DNA of 64,000 nucleotides from CAZEKB01 sp964512225. GTDB lineage: Bacteria > Myxococcota_A > UBA796 > UBA9615. Within the stretch, counting starts at the first letter, position 1, and the number at the start of each line of letters is the position of its first letter. The position numbers were made by a program, and so were the translations under genes. The notes under the pieces are model-generated. The model was not told the origin of the DNA. It made no database searches and worked only from the letters and a program-made list of their open reading frames with translations. The stretch spans positions 1 to 64,000 of the forward strand of contig CAZEKB010000017.1 in the NCBI GenBank assembly GCA_964512225.1, written 5' to 3'. Below are positions 34,546 to 43,791 of the stretch, piece after piece.

Positions 34546-35961
34546 CTAGAGGGCCAGGGCCGCGATCAGGGTCGCCCCCAGCGCCGCCACGGCCGGGAGC
34601 CGAGCGCGGGGGCCCACGGTCGCGAAGATCACGCCCCAGGCGACCGCGACGGCCGCGGCGAGCCCGCCCCGAGCGGCCCCCGTGGCGAGGACGCCCGCGG
34701 ACAGCGCGAGCGGACCCGCGACGGCGAGGAGCGGCGCGACGATCGCCTGCGCGTGAGCCCGGAGATTCCGACGCCCGGCGGGCGACTTCTCGGCCCCCGC
34801 GACGATGCCGACGACGCCCGCCACGGACCCCGCGAGCATCCCCCAGGACACGGCCCCGACCCCGGCCACGATCCGCTCGACCACGGTCCCGCTCGTCACC
34901 GCCCACATCAGCGAGTCGCCCAGGACCACGTCCAGCCCGGCCAGCGCGGTGGACGCCGCCACCGCCCCCCACAGCGCGTGCTCCGCGGCCCGCGCGCTCA
35001 GGGGGACGATCTCGGGCGCCGCGGCGACGACGTCCACGTCCGACGCCCAATACGGATAGAAGTTGAACCACTGGTGCGGCTGCTCCCGGATCTGGCGCTC
35101 CAGCAGGGCCGCGTACTCCGCGGTGATCGCGTCCGGGTCTCGGCTGCTCAGGTCCAGCGGGTCGGCCACCACGCGGTACCGGGCCACGCCCACCCGGAAC
35201 ACGGAGACGACGATCGCCCGCGCCTTGGCCGTGATCGCGATGCGGACGGGCCCCCGAGGGAACGCCACCGGCTCGCCGAAGAAGGGCGCGTGGACCGCCT
35301 CGTGGGCCGTGCCCGGGAGCACCCGGTCCGCCTTGAAGCACAGGATCTCGCCCGCCCGCAGGGCCTTGAGCATCCTGAGGCCGCTCTTGACGGTGCCGTC
35401 CGCCACGATCGTCGACGAGCTGCCGCCGATCCCCGTCGCGGGATCGCCCACGCCGGAGAGCAGCGCGTCGGCCCCGGGATCCGCCACCGCGACCGGCCTC
35501 ACGGCGCGGCCCAGCTCCTCGAGCGCCACGGAGCCGAACTCCAGCGCCCCGCAGTGTCCGCCCAGGAATACCAGGGGTCCGTCCTCGGCCACCGCCGCCT
35601 CGATCAGGGCGATCCCGGGGCCCTTCCGCTCCAGCACCGGCCGCAGGCGACCCGCCATCAGGGCGTGACGCTCGACCAGCACCGACGAGTACGCGAGGTA
35701 GGCGCGCACCGCGTGGGTGAGCGTGGACCGCACCCCCATGCGTCGGAGCGCCCGCTGCACCGCGATGCGCGGCCGGTTGTAGTGGATGAACCACATGAAG
35801 ACGAGCGGCCAGACGAGGACCTCGGCGATCCGCAGCGGCAGCCGAGAGAGCAGGAAGTCGAGGACGCGAAGCCCGCCCGCCGTTCCGGAGTGGGTCGCCC
35901 TCCACGCGGCGTCGGACGCGCGCGGGTCGTTGATCGTGGGGGTGGGCGAGGTGGCTGTCAT
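34546..35961 (-). CDS. LpxL/HtrB-like acyltransferase with a C-terminal membrane domain
   Basis: A 471-residue protein. Residues about 30-310 resemble lipid A late acyltransferases: an N-terminal membrane anchor (VLVWPLVFMWFIHYN), the HX4E catalytic pair HCGALE (His136, Glu141) and WFNFYPYW near the end of the domain. The rest (about 325-471) is four to six membrane segments that LpxL and LpxM do not have. It may acylate lipid A or another surface lipid. The start at ATG 35961 is only 17 bp from the -35 of the divergent tRNA-Met promoter. Confidence 0.78.
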   Translation of the reverse strand: MTATSPTPTINDPRASDAAWRATHSGTAGGLRVLDFLLSRLPLRIAEVLVWPLVFMWFIHYNRPRIAVQRALRRMGVRSTLTHAVRAYLAYSSVLVERHALMAGRLRPVLERKGPGIALIEAAVAEDGPLVFLGGHCGALEFGSVALEELGRAVRPVAVADPGADALLSGVGDPATGIGGSSSTIVADGTVKSGLRMLKALRAGEILCFKADRVLPGTAHEAVHAPFFGEPVAFPRGPVRIAITAKARAIVVSVFRVGVARYRVVADPLDLSSRDPDAITAEYAALLERQIREQPHQWFNFYPYWASDVDVVAAAPEIVPLSARAAEHALWGAVAASTALAGLDVVLGDSLMWAVTSGTVVERIVAGVGAVSWGMLAGSVAGVVGIVAGAEKSPAGRRNLRAHAQAIVAPLLAVAGPLALSAGVLATGAARGGLAAAVAVAWGVIFATVGPRARLPAVAALGATLIAALAL

Positions 35962-35977
35962 GTTCGGGACCGGGCGC

Positions 35978-36006
35978 TTGACGCCCCGGATCGGCTCCCC
36001 TAAAAA
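35978..36006 (+). promoter_or_regulatory. Sigma-70-type promoter for tRNA-Met
   Basis: TTGACG at 35978-35983 and TAAAAA at 36001-36006 are spaced 17 bp. The predicted start near 36013 is about 30 bp before the tRNA. Confidence 0.65.
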
Positions 36007-36043
36007 CCCGGCTCGGCACGGCCGGAGGCCCCCGAAAAGGCGC

Positions 36044-36120
36044 GGCAGGGTAGCTCAGCTGGTTAGAGCGCGCGACTCATAATCGCGAGGTCGAGGGTTC
36101 GAGTCCCTCCCCTGCTACCA
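36044..36120 (+). tRNA. tRNA-Met (anticodon CAT)
   Basis: A 77-nt tRNA with acceptor GGCAGGG pairing CCCTGCT (a G1-U72 wobble at the end), A discriminator and encoded CCA. The anticodon stem CGCGA/TCGCG encloses CTCATAA, anticodon at 36078-36080. It lacks the three G-C pairs of the initiator. The CAT anticodon could also belong to tRNA-Ile2 (lysidine-modified); the overall sequence is closer to elongator tRNA-Met of proteobacteria. Confidence 0.9.
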
Positions 36121-36148
36121 CGTCTCCCGCAACCGAGCCCGCCCTGTT

Positions 36149-37354
36149 TCAGAGCATCTTCGCCAGCTCCTTCTCCACGACCGTCAGGTTGTCGCGGACG
36201 CGGCCTGCGTACGTGCTGTCCGGGAACTCCTCCAGCAGGCCGCGCAGCACGACCGCGACCTCCTCGAGGGCCTCCTTCTTCAGGGAGGCGTCGGGCTTCT
36301 TGCGGGCCGCGACGAAGAGCTTGGCGGCGCGCTCGCGCTCGGCCTTCACCAGCGTATCGACGGCCGTCCGCGCCTCGTCCCGAGCCTGGGTCTGCAGGGC
36401 GCTGCCCTCGAGCCTGCGGTAGGCGACCACGGCGTCGCGGTAGCGCTCCGCCGCGACGTGCGTGCGGGCGGCGTCGAGGATGTCCTGGAGGCGCTGCTGT
36501 TCGACGGCCACCGCGGCGGACCCCGCCTCCTTGGAGCGGGTCCTGTACCAGGCGCGCAGGCGTCGGACCTCGGCGGTGTCCCAGGTGCCCTCGGGCAACG
36601 ACTCCACCCCGTCCAGCAGCTCTCCGACGACGTCCCAGGGACCGGGCCCCGCGAGCAGCGCGTCGGACCGATCGAGCCGCTCGATCGCCAGCTCCGAGGC
36701 CTCGTCGAGGATGCTCGCCTGCAGCTTCTCCGCCCGGGCCACCACGGCGTCGTCCTCGCCGTCGGCGATCAGGGCCTGCAGCGCGGTCGCGGCCCCGCCC
36801 GGATCACCCGCCTCGCGCAGCGCCTCGGCTTCGGCGAGCGCCGCCGCGTCCGGCCCCAGAGCCGCCGCCCGGGCGACCGACTCGCGGCCCGCGGCGAGGC
36901 CCACGATCTCCGCCCCCGCCTCGGCCGCCGCCCCGGCTTCGCGGAAGAGCCGCTCGGCGAGCCCCGGCTCGTCCGCCTCCAGCGCCCACTCGCCCAGGAT
37001 CAGCGCCAGTCGCGGCGCGTCGATGCCCAGGTCGTTCAGGCGGTCGAGCTCCTCCAGCCCGAGCTGCACGGCCGCCGCCGCGTCGCCGTCCTCGCGGAGC
37101 CGGATCGCGTCCTCGAGGTTCGCGGGGGGCGGCTCGGTCTCCACGGGGGGCGCGTCGCCGGACCCCTCGGCCGCCCGCGCGAGGGCCCGCAGCCGCCGGT
37201 TCTCGGCCTCGAGCTCCCGGATGCGTCGGGTGTCCTCGGGGCGCGGCTCGTTCGCGGCGGTGGAGCCGCTGGTCTCGGTGGACGTGCGCTCGAACGGACA
37301 GCCTGCGAGGGCCAAGGCGACCACCAGCGTCGGGATCACCGCTGCACGTGTCAT
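36149..37354 (-). CDS. Helical-repeat lipoprotein coupled to the penicillin-binding protein gene
   Basis: A 401-residue lipoprotein: the signal ends LALAGC (Cys19). A short coiled coil (TRRIRELEAENRRLRAL) precedes Ala/Glu-rich helical repeats of the TPR/Sel1 kind through to the end (FPDSTYAGRVRDNL). Proteins with this make-up, such as LpoA, stimulate class A PBPs from the outer membrane. Its ATG overlaps the PBP stop (ATGA) and GGAG lies eight bases upstream, so a role as a PBP activator is a reasonable inference, though homology to LpoA is not shown. Confidence 0.75.
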   Translation of the reverse strand: MTRAAVIPTLVVALALAGCPFERTSTETSGSTAANEPRPEDTRRIRELEAENRRLRALARAAEGSGDAPPVETEPPPANLEDAIRLREDGDAAAAVQLGLEELDRLNDLGIDAPRLALILGEWALEADEPGLAERLFREAGAAAEAGAEIVGLAAGRESVARAAALGPDAAALAEAEALREAGDPGGAATALQALIADGEDDAVVARAEKLQASILDEASELAIERLDRSDALLAGPGPWDVVGELLDGVESLPEGTWDTAEVRRLRAWYRTRSKEAGSAAVAVEQQRLQDILDAARTHVAAERYRDAVVAYRRLEGSALQTQARDEARTAVDTLVKAERERAAKLFVAARKKPDASLKKEALEEVAVVLRGLLEEFPDSTYAGRVRDNLTVVEKELAKML

Positions 37355-40300
37355 CGAACCGTCTCCACGGGGGCGAGGGGCGCGAACGCCCGGGGCTCTC
37401 GGCGACGGTACAGGATCGTGGTCCCGGCGGACCCGTCCGCCCGCTCGGCGTCGGCGGCCCCGTCCGAACCGGGGGGCGGGAGCTCGACGGGCAGGCCGGT
37501 GCGCAGATCGACGCGGGTGGGCCCGAGCGCCGGGGGCCAGGCCACGGGGGCCACGTCCGCCCCGGAGAAAGCCAGGTCGGCGAGGTCGAGGCGGTCCCCG
37601 AGCAGGCTCGCTCGAGCCGCGCCCCGGGCGGCCTCGATCCACACGGGGAGGCTCCCCGAGGCGCCCGCGATGCGGATCGACCCGCGGCGCATCTCCCGGT
37701 TGTCGTCGTAGCCGACGTAGGTGGCCACGACGAGTCCGTCCGAGGCGGCGAGCCGGTCCTTCCCCGCGGCGATGCCGGGCACGAACCCCACGAAGGCGGA
37801 GTTTCGGTACGAGTTCGTCGTCCCCGTCTTGCCGAAGAGCGGGACCGCGATGCCGAGGTCCGCCAGCTCCTTCGTGCGCTCGTCCGTCGAAGCCGTGGGC
37901 TTCACGCGCCCCCGCGCCCGCCCGCCCGTGCCGTGATTCACGACCGCGCCCAGCATCGCCGTCACCTCCGCCGACAGCGCCTCGTCGTGGACGGGCTGCG
38001 CGTCTCGGTCCAGGCGGAAGATCAGGATCCCGTCGGCCGTCCGCACCTCGGCGACCATCCCCACCGCGGGGAGCGCGCCCGGGTCGTCGAGGGGCTCGGA
38101 CAGCGCGTCCTCGGCGGGGCCGGGGGCCTCGGGCACGGGCACCAGCGCGTCGGAGAAGAAGCGGTAGGTCTCCCCCCGGAGGATCAGCTGGTACATCAGC
38201 GCGGCCTCGAGGAGCGTGACGTCCGACGAGCCCAGGGGCAGCGACAGGACGGGGGTGATCTCGGACCGGACGCCCGCGGTGCGGGCCAGGCGCTCGACGT
38301 ACCGCAGGCTCACGAGCACGCGGTAGTCGCGGCAGTAGGCCAGGAGGGCGGGGCTGTAGAGCTCGGGCTTGGCGCCGAGCCGCCGTCGAGCCGCCGTCAC
38401 GGCGTCGCGGACCCGCTCGACCACCCGGGGCGTGAGCATCCCCTCGAGGACCACGCGATCGGGGTCCAGGATCTCGATCCACCGGAAGGCGGCGCCCGCG
38501 CCGGACGGGGCGGACGGGGCCTCCTCCGCGGTCCCGTCCTCCTCGGGGGTCGCCTCGGGCTCGGGGGCGGCCGCGGCCTCGGCCTCGGCCTGCTCCTCCG
38601 CGACGACGTCGAAGGGATCCGGCTCCTCGCCGCCCGCCTCGGGTTCGACCTCGGGCTCCGCGATCGACAGGGGGGACTCGCCCGCCAGGACCCGGTCCAG
38701 CAGCTCGGGCGTGAGCGGCTCCCACCCGTCCGGCGCGACCTCGGCCCACCCCAGCCGCGCGGCCCCCCGCGACGGCACGAGGTACAGCCCCGCCAGGGCC
38801 TCGGGCGACGGCAGGCCCCCGCCGCGCACGGTCTCGAGCAGGCCGCGACGGGCGTCGGCGAAAGTCGCCGCCAGCCGCTCCTGGCGGAGGAAGCTCCGTC
38901 GGACCAGGGCGCGCCGGACCGCCAGCTCGGCGGCGGGCAGGCGGTCGGGGTTCTCCTCCAGTCGCTCCGCCTCGGCCGCGAAGCCGACGCCGTAGCGGAG
39001 GTCGGCGAGCATCTCGCCCTCGCGATCGAGGCCGTCGAACGCCAGGTCGACGATGAGGTCCTCCTTCACGCGGTCGAACAGCCCGTCGAGCAGCTTGGCC
39101 TCGGTGGGGAGGACGCCCTCGTCCTGGATCCGTCGTACGAACTCCCCGCGCGCCTCTTCGCGGCGGGGCAGCAGCCCGGTCGCCGCCGCCGCCCGCCGCA
39201 GCTGCTCCTCGTTGAGCCGGTCGGTGAGGCCGTACAGCAGCGCTACGGACGCCAGGTTCTCGGACTTGGCCGTCGCCCACGCCATCGACACCGACTCGGG
39301 CGCGCCGCGGTGGTCGGGGCGGGGGTAGTAGAAGGTCGTCTGGTACGGGAAGACCGCGCGGCGGTTGTCGAGCTCGTCGGTGGACGACCACCCGAGCTGG
39401 AGCGCCGACTGGAAGATGAACGGCTTCCAGGTGGACCCGAACTGCCGCTTCGCCACGGCCGCGCGGTTGAAGTCGGCGTTGCGGGCGCCCCCGACCATCG
39501 CCCGCACCTCGCCGCGCTCGAGGATCAGGACGGCGCCCTGCAGCTCGGTTCGGATCTCCCAGTCGAGGATCGGGGCCCCGTCGTCGTCCAGCTCCCGGAT
39601 CGACACGGAGACGCCCCCGCCCACGTGGGGCTCCACCGACTCCAGGAAGGCCGTCACGTCCTTGCGCTTGACGGTCGTCCACGTGTTCTTCGCCTCCGCC
39701 TTCGCGAGGGCGAGGGCCATCCGCCGGTTCGCGGCGGCGTCCAGGGTGCCCGTCACGCCCCCGAGATCGACCGTGGCGGTGCGCTTCTTGGCGTCGACCC
39801 CCACCAGCACGCCCCGGTGGAAGCTCCGGTCGACGATCGCGTCGGGATCGATCGGGCGCAGCTTGGGGGCCGTCCCCAAGAGCGCCGAGGCCTCGGGCCC
39901 CTCGAGCTGCACGCCGACGTCCGAGAGGTGGTGACGCAGGCCGTAGATCGACGCCTCCTGCATCTGGCGGTCGAGGGTCGTGGTGATGCGGAGCCCCGCG
40001 GTGCCGGGGTCGTCGATGCCGTGCGCGGCCAGAACCTCCTTGATCGGGGAGCGCGCCAGCTCCCGCTCGACCTCGTCGAGGACCACGGAGCGCTGGTAGC
40101 GGAACGTGCCCCGGGAGAAGGGCAGGTCGCGGCTCGTGGCCGCGTCGTACTGGAGCTGGTCGATGCGACCGTCGTCGAGCATGCGGCCCAGCACGTAGTG
40201 GGCACGGTCCCGAGACCGCTCGCGGTTGCGCTTCTCGCGGGCGTCGTCGGCGACCCAGGGGTTGTAGCGCTCGGGCGACTTCACGACCCCGGCCAGGAAC

Positions 40301-40935
40301 GCGCACTCGAGCAGGTCGAGCTCGCCCACGTCCTTGTCGAAGAAGAAGCGGGCGGCGATGGCGAGGCCGCGCCCGTTGCCGTTCACGTAGAACTGGTTCG
40401 AGTAGAACTCGAGGATCTCCTCCTTGCTGTAGTGCGCCTCGAGCCGCAGGCCGTTGACCAGCTCCTTGAGCTTCTCTTCGAGGTTGCGCGCGCGCCGCTT
40501 GAACAGGTTCTTCGCGGTCTGTTGGGTGAGCGTGGACCCCCCGGCGACGACGCGGCCCGCGAGCAGGTTCTGCTTCATCGCCCGGGCGATGCCCCGGATC
40601 GAGAAGCCCATGTGGTCCCAGTAGTCCTGGTCCTCCGCGGACACGAGCGCGTCCACGAACTCCGGGGGCATGCCGTCGAAGGGCACGTACTGGCGATGCT
40701 GCTCCTCGAAGAAGACCCCGATCTTGGTGGCGCCGTCGCGGTAGTAGACGGGCGACTCCTGGCTAATCAGCCGCTGGATGTGGTCGCGGGCCAGGTGATC
40801 GCCGGGCTCGAGGACGACGTGCTTGCGGTACAGGACGTACAGGACGATCGAGCCCACCAGGGCGGTGACCAGCGCCGTGAGCACGAGGACGCGGACGGCC
40901 CTCTTCACGGGCCCGAGGCGCGTGCCGTCAGCCAC
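37351..40935 (-). CDS. Class A penicillin-binding protein with a large insertion in the transpeptidase domain
   Basis: A 1194-residue bifunctional peptidoglycan synthase. One membrane anchor (about 15-36) is followed by a GT51 glycosyltransferase with catalytic Glu101 in VSAEDQDYW and GGSTLTQQ near 132. The transpeptidase motifs are Ser501-X-X-Lys504 (FGSTWKPF), Ser558-Glu-Asn560, and Lys1036-Thr-Gly (FGKTGTTNSYRN). The gap between the second and third motifs is about 475 residues, some 300 longer than in typical class A PBPs, and includes an acidic, Ala/Pro/Glu-rich stretch near 760-812. It starts at GTG 40935, overlapping the glycosyltransferase by 8 bp. Confidence 0.92.
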   Translation of the reverse strand: MADGTRLGPVKRAVRVLVLTALVTALVGSIVLYVLYRKHVVLEPGDHLARDHIQRLISQESPVYYRDGATKIGVFFEEQHRQYVPFDGMPPEFVDALVSAEDQDYWDHMGFSIRGIARAMKQNLLAGRVVAGGSTLTQQTAKNLFKRRARNLEEKLKELVNGLRLEAHYSKEEILEFYSNQFYVNGNGRGLAIAARFFFDKDVGELDLLECAFLAGVVKSPERYNPWVADDAREKRNRERSRDRAHYVLGRMLDDGRIDQLQYDAATSRDLPFSRGTFRYQRSVVLDEVERELARSPIKEVLAAHGIDDPGTAGLRITTTLDRQMQEASIYGLRHHLSDVGVQLEGPEASALLGTAPKLRPIDPDAIVDRSFHRGVLVGVDAKKRTATVDLGGVTGTLDAAANRRMALALAKAEAKNTWTTVKRKDVTAFLESVEPHVGGGVSVSIRELDDDGAPILDWEIRTELQGAVLILERGEVRAMVGGARNADFNRAAVAKRQFGSTWKPFIFQSALQLGWSSTDELDNRRAVFPYQTTFYYPRPDHRGAPESVSMAWATAKSENLASVALLYGLTDRLNEEQLRRAAAATGLLPRREEARGEFVRRIQDEGVLPTEAKLLDGLFDRVKEDLIVDLAFDGLDREGEMLADLRYGVGFAAEAERLEENPDRLPAAELAVRRALVRRSFLRQERLAATFADARRGLLETVRGGGLPSPEALAGLYLVPSRGAARLGWAEVAPDGWEPLTPELLDRVLAGESPLSIAEPEVEPEAGGEEPDPFDVVAEEQAEAEAAAAPEPEATPEEDGTAEEAPSAPSGAGAAFRWIEILDPDRVVLEGMLTPRVVERVRDAVTAARRRLGAKPELYSPALLAYCRDYRVLVSLRYVERLARTAGVRSEITPVLSLPLGSSDVTLLEAALMYQLILRGETYRFFSDALVPVPEAPGPAEDALSEPLDDPGALPAVGMVAEVRTADGILIFRLDRDAQPVHDEALSAEVTAMLGAVVNHGTGGRARGRVKPTASTDERTKELADLGIAVPLFGKTGTTNSYRNSAFVGFVPGIAAGKDRLAASDGLVVATYVGYDDNREMRRGSIRIAGASGSLPVWIEAARGAARASLLGDRLDLADLAFSGADVAPVAWPPALGPTRVDLRTGLPVELPPPGSDGAADAERADGSAGTTILYRRREPRAFAPLAPVETVR

Positions 40936-42076
40936 GCGCGCGCTCCACGTCGGCGAGCAGCGACTCCCACTGCGCCACCGCCCGGCCCTCTCCGCTCCGC
41001 TCCGCGGTCGCTCGGGCGGCGGCCCGCAGCTCGGGGGCCCGCGCGGGGTCCAGCAGGGCGTCGATCCCGGCCGCGATCGCGTCGGCGTCCTCGGGATCGG
41101 CGACGACCCGCACCGCCTCGCAGTCCTCGATCACCTCGACCGCGCCGTTCACCGCGGAGGTGACGACGGGGAGCCCGCAGGCCAGGGCCTCGAGCGAGAC
41201 GTTCGCGAAGGGGTCGTGGCGCGTCGGCAGGACCACGAGGTCCGACGCGGCGTAGAGCTTCTCGGGCGCGTCGTGGGACGGCAGGAACGTGACCATGCCC
41301 CGCAGCCCCAGGGCCTCGGCCTGGGCGGCGAACTCGTCTCGACGTCGGTCGTCGCCGACCACGAGGAGGCGCAGGTCCTCGTGGCCGGAGCTCAGCTTCG
41401 TCATCGCGCGCAGCACCGAGTCCAGGCCCTTCCTCCAGAAGTCGCTCCCCACGAACAGCAACACCAGCTCCTCGGGACGCAGTCCCAGCTTCGTGCGCGT
41501 GTCCTGGAAGAAGAGGGACCGGCCCTTGGGGTGGAAGCGGTCGAGGTCGGTCCCGTTGTGGATGACGCGCACCCCCTCGGCGGCCTCCCCGTACGCCGCG
41601 ATCATGTCGCGACGGGCCCGCTCCGAGGGGACGACCACCGTGGACGTCGTCACCGCGCGGCGCTCGTGCCAGAGCAGGAAGCGGTGACGGAGGGAGAGGG
41701 CGAGGCCGAGCGCGCGCAGGCCCCCCGCGGCCCGCGCCCGGACGAGCTCGTACCAGGTGCGATGACAGCCCCCGCCCGCCCGGTAGACGTCGTGCGGGCC
41801 CGTGCGGCCGAGGTGCAGGACGGCGTCGTAGCGGGTCCTGCGGACCAGGATGGCGGCGGACACGAACAGCAGGAGCGCCCGCAGGAGCGCCGACGGCCCC
41901 TTGCCCAGCAGGGTTCGGAACGACGCGACCCGCGTGCGTCGAAACCTCGGGTCGACGTCGGCGCAGTAGATCTCGACGCTGTGACCGCGCTCGTGGAGGC
42001 CGCGGGTGAGCCCCTCCATGAACCGCTCGGTGCCGCCGTCGAGCCCGAACTTGCGGTGTACGAGGGCCAGCTTCAC
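40928..42076 (-). CDS. GT4 glycosyltransferase, WaaG-like
   Basis: A 382-residue GT-B enzyme. The opening VKLALVHRKFGLDGGTERF is close to WaaG/RfaG, the LPS core glucosyltransferase. VIHNGTDLDRFHP, VLLFVGSDFWRKGLD and FANVSLEALACGLPVV are the usual donor-binding motifs. It probably extends the lipopolysaccharide core on the cytoplasmic face of the inner membrane. The GTG start overlaps the stop of the upstream GT2 gene (GTGA). Confidence 0.88.
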   Translation of the reverse strand: MKLALVHRKFGLDGGTERFMEGLTRGLHERGHSVEIYCADVDPRFRRTRVASFRTLLGKGPSALLRALLLFVSAAILVRRTRYDAVLHLGRTGPHDVYRAGGGCHRTWYELVRARAAGGLRALGLALSLRHRFLLWHERRAVTTSTVVVPSERARRDMIAAYGEAAEGVRVIHNGTDLDRFHPKGRSLFFQDTRTKLGLRPEELVLLFVGSDFWRKGLDSVLRAMTKLSSGHEDLRLLVVGDDRRRDEFAAQAEALGLRGMVTFLPSHDAPEKLYAASDLVVLPTRHDPFANVSLEALACGLPVVTSAVNGAVEVIEDCEAVRVVADPEDADAIAAGIDALLDPARAPELRAAARATAERSGEGRAVAQWESLLADVERARG

Positions 42077-42822
42077 GCGCTCCTCCGGGCGAGGCGGTAG
42101 GCCCGGGCGGTGCCGAGGGCCCCGACCCACGCGATCGTCCAGCCGCGACGTCCGTCGATCGCGGCCGTCGCGGACTTGCGCAGCAGGTGGGCCGCGCCGT
42201 GCACCCAGGGGGCCCAGGGGCCGGGCCTGCCCCGCGCCGCGAGGGACGCGGCCTTCGTCCGGGCGTGACGCACCGTGCCCCGGACGTAGGTCCGGGTCGA
42301 GCGGTCGGGGTCGTGATGCAGGACGCCGGGGAGCAGCGGTCCGTCGGCGCCCAGGACACGATCGTGGGGGTCGGCTCCTCCCCAGCGGCCCGCGCGACGG
42401 TCGAACAGGCGCACGCGCACGTCGCGGCCCCAGCCGCTCCCGCGCACGACCCGACCGTCGAGGTAGTTGAGGCGGCGGACGCGCGCCCCGGTGCGACCCG
42501 CCGCCGCGGCCGACGAGGCGGCCTCGCGCAGGGCGGCGCCGAGGGCGGGATCGACGCGCTCGTCGGCGTCGAGGGAGAACACCCAGTCGTGGGCTGCGAG
42601 GTCGGTCGCGCGCTGCTTCTGGGTCACGTAACCGTCCCACGCCGATCGTTTGACGCGCGCGCCCGCGAGCGCGGCGATGCGGGCCGTGCGGTCGCGCGAG
42701 CCACCGTCGAGGACCAATACGTCGTCCGCCCACGGCAGCACGGACGCGACGCACGCCCCGACGCGAGCCTGTTCGTTGCGGGCGACGATGACGGCGGAGA
42801 GCGGCACGAACGGCGGACGCAT
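42073..42822 (-). CDS. GT2 glycosyltransferase, WaaE/KdtX-like
   Basis: A 249-residue GT-A enzyme. SAVIVARNEQ, DDVLVLDGGSRDRT, the WDGYVTQKQRA block and DWVFSLDADERV (DxD) match the WaaE/KdtX family, which adds a sugar to the inner LPS core. It heads a coupled set: GT2, GT4, PBP, lipoprotein. The ATG at 42822 lacks a clear Shine-Dalgarno. Confidence 0.88.
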   Translation of the reverse strand: MRPPFVPLSAVIVARNEQARVGACVASVLPWADDVLVLDGGSRDRTARIAALAGARVKRSAWDGYVTQKQRATDLAAHDWVFSLDADERVDPALGAALREAASSAAAAGRTGARVRRLNYLDGRVVRGSGWGRDVRVRLFDRRAGRWGGADPHDRVLGADGPLLPGVLHHDPDRSTRTYVRGTVRHARTKAASLAARGRPGPWAPWVHGAAHLLRKSATAAIDGRRGWTIAWVGALGTARAYRLARRSA

Positions 42823-42876
42823 CGCGGGGGAGGTGTAGCACAGGAGCACCCCCGGAGAGCCCCGCCGGCACGCGGG

Positions 42877-42905
42877 TTGACAGGCTCGCGGGGCCCCCGG
42901 AGAAT
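42877..42905 (+). promoter_or_regulatory. Sigma-70-type promoter for tRNA-Cys
   Basis: A perfect TTGACA at 42877-42882 and GAGAAT at 42900-42905 are spaced 17 bp. The predicted start near 42912 is a few bases before the tRNA. Confidence 0.65.
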
Positions 42906-42917
42906 CCCCGCCCCTGA

Positions 42918-42992
42918 GGCGACGTGGCCAAGTGGTAAGGCAAGGGATTGCAAATCCCTCATTCACCGGTTCGAATCCGGTCGTCGCCTCCA
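42918..42992 (+). tRNA. tRNA-Cys (anticodon GCA)
   Basis: A 75-nt tRNA with acceptor GGCGACG/CGTCGCC, a U discriminator (typical of tRNA-Cys) and encoded CCA. The anticodon stem AGGGA/TCCCT encloses TTGCAAA; anticodon at 42950-42952. Confidence 0.97.
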
Positions 42993-43061
42993 ACACCCCC
43001 CCCATCGACGATTTCGTTGGTCTCGCCCCGGCCGGGGACGGGCCGCGGCACGCGCGTGCCC

Positions 43062-43089
43062 TTGCCTCCACCTCCGCAAGCCTTAGACT
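43062..43089 (+). promoter_or_regulatory. Probable promoter of the exbB operon
   Basis: TTGCCT (43062-43067) and TAGACT (43084-43089) are spaced 16 bp, with a start expected near 43096. The leader contains a perfect 6-bp hairpin GGCCCT/AGGGCC (43112-43129) just before the Shine-Dalgarno GGAG of exbB. Confidence 0.4.
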
Positions 43090-43143
43090 CTGCAATCCAT
43101 TCGCAGCCTCAGGCCCTCTCTACAGGGCCGTCTCGGAGCCCAG

Positions 43144-43788
43144 ATGCCGCAGCCGCAGGAGAGTGCCTTCGTCGAGAGGTTCATGGACAGCCAGCTGCTC
43201 GAGGCGGAGTGGGTCCTGTATTTCCTCATCGGCATCTTCGTGGTCTCGACCGTCGTCGTGCTCTGGAAGGTCGTGTTCTTCGTCATCAACGGGATGCGCG
43301 CCCGCGAGCTGCGCCGCAAGGTCGCGGCCCTCGTCGCGGGTGGCGACCTCGCGGAGTTCCGGTCGGAGGTGGACGAGCTCACCTGCGTCGAGGCGAACGT
43401 GCTCCAGCACGCCCTGCGCTACACCGCCAACGGCAGCGACGTGGTCGACCAGCAGATGGACGTCGCCATGCAGCAGGGCAAGGCCCGGCTGGAGCTCGGC
43501 CTGACCTTCCTGGGCACCGTCGGCTCCAACGCGCCCTTCGTGGGGCTGTTCGGCACGGTGCTCGGCATCATCCGGGCCTTCAACGACCTCTCCTTGGAGA
43601 GCAGCGAGGGCGCCCAGGCCGTGATGGCGGGCATCTCCGAGGCGCTGGTCGCCACCGCCGTGGGCCTGCTCGTGGCGATCCCGGCGGTGGTCGCCTACAA
43701 CTACCTGCAGCGCCAGGTGAAGAAGACCCTGAGCTCGAGCGGCGCCCTCAACCAGCAGGTCCTGTTCCGCCTGCGCGCCGAGGGCTGA
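43144..43788 (+). CDS. exbB: ExbB/TolQ/MotA-type proton channel protein
   Basis: A 214-residue inner-membrane protein with three membrane segments: about 23-45, then a pair around GTVGSNAPFVGLFGTVLGIIRAF and ALVATAVGLLVAIPAVVAY. These are the ExbB/TolQ channel helices with the conserved Gly-rich turn. With ExbD it uses the proton gradient to drive TonB. GGAG lies six bases before the ATG. It heads the five-gene operon 43144-49207. Confidence 0.92.
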   Translation: MPQPQESAFVERFMDSQLLEAEWVLYFLIGIFVVSTVVVLWKVVFFVINGMRARELRRKVAALVAGGDLAEFRSEVDELTCVEANVLQHALRYTANGSDVVDQQMDVAMQQGKARLELGLTFLGTVGSNAPFVGLFGTVLGIIRAFNDLSLESSEGAQAVMAGISEALVATAVGLLVAIPAVVAYNYLQRQVKKTLSSSGALNQQVLFRLRAEG

Positions 43789-43791
43789 GCC

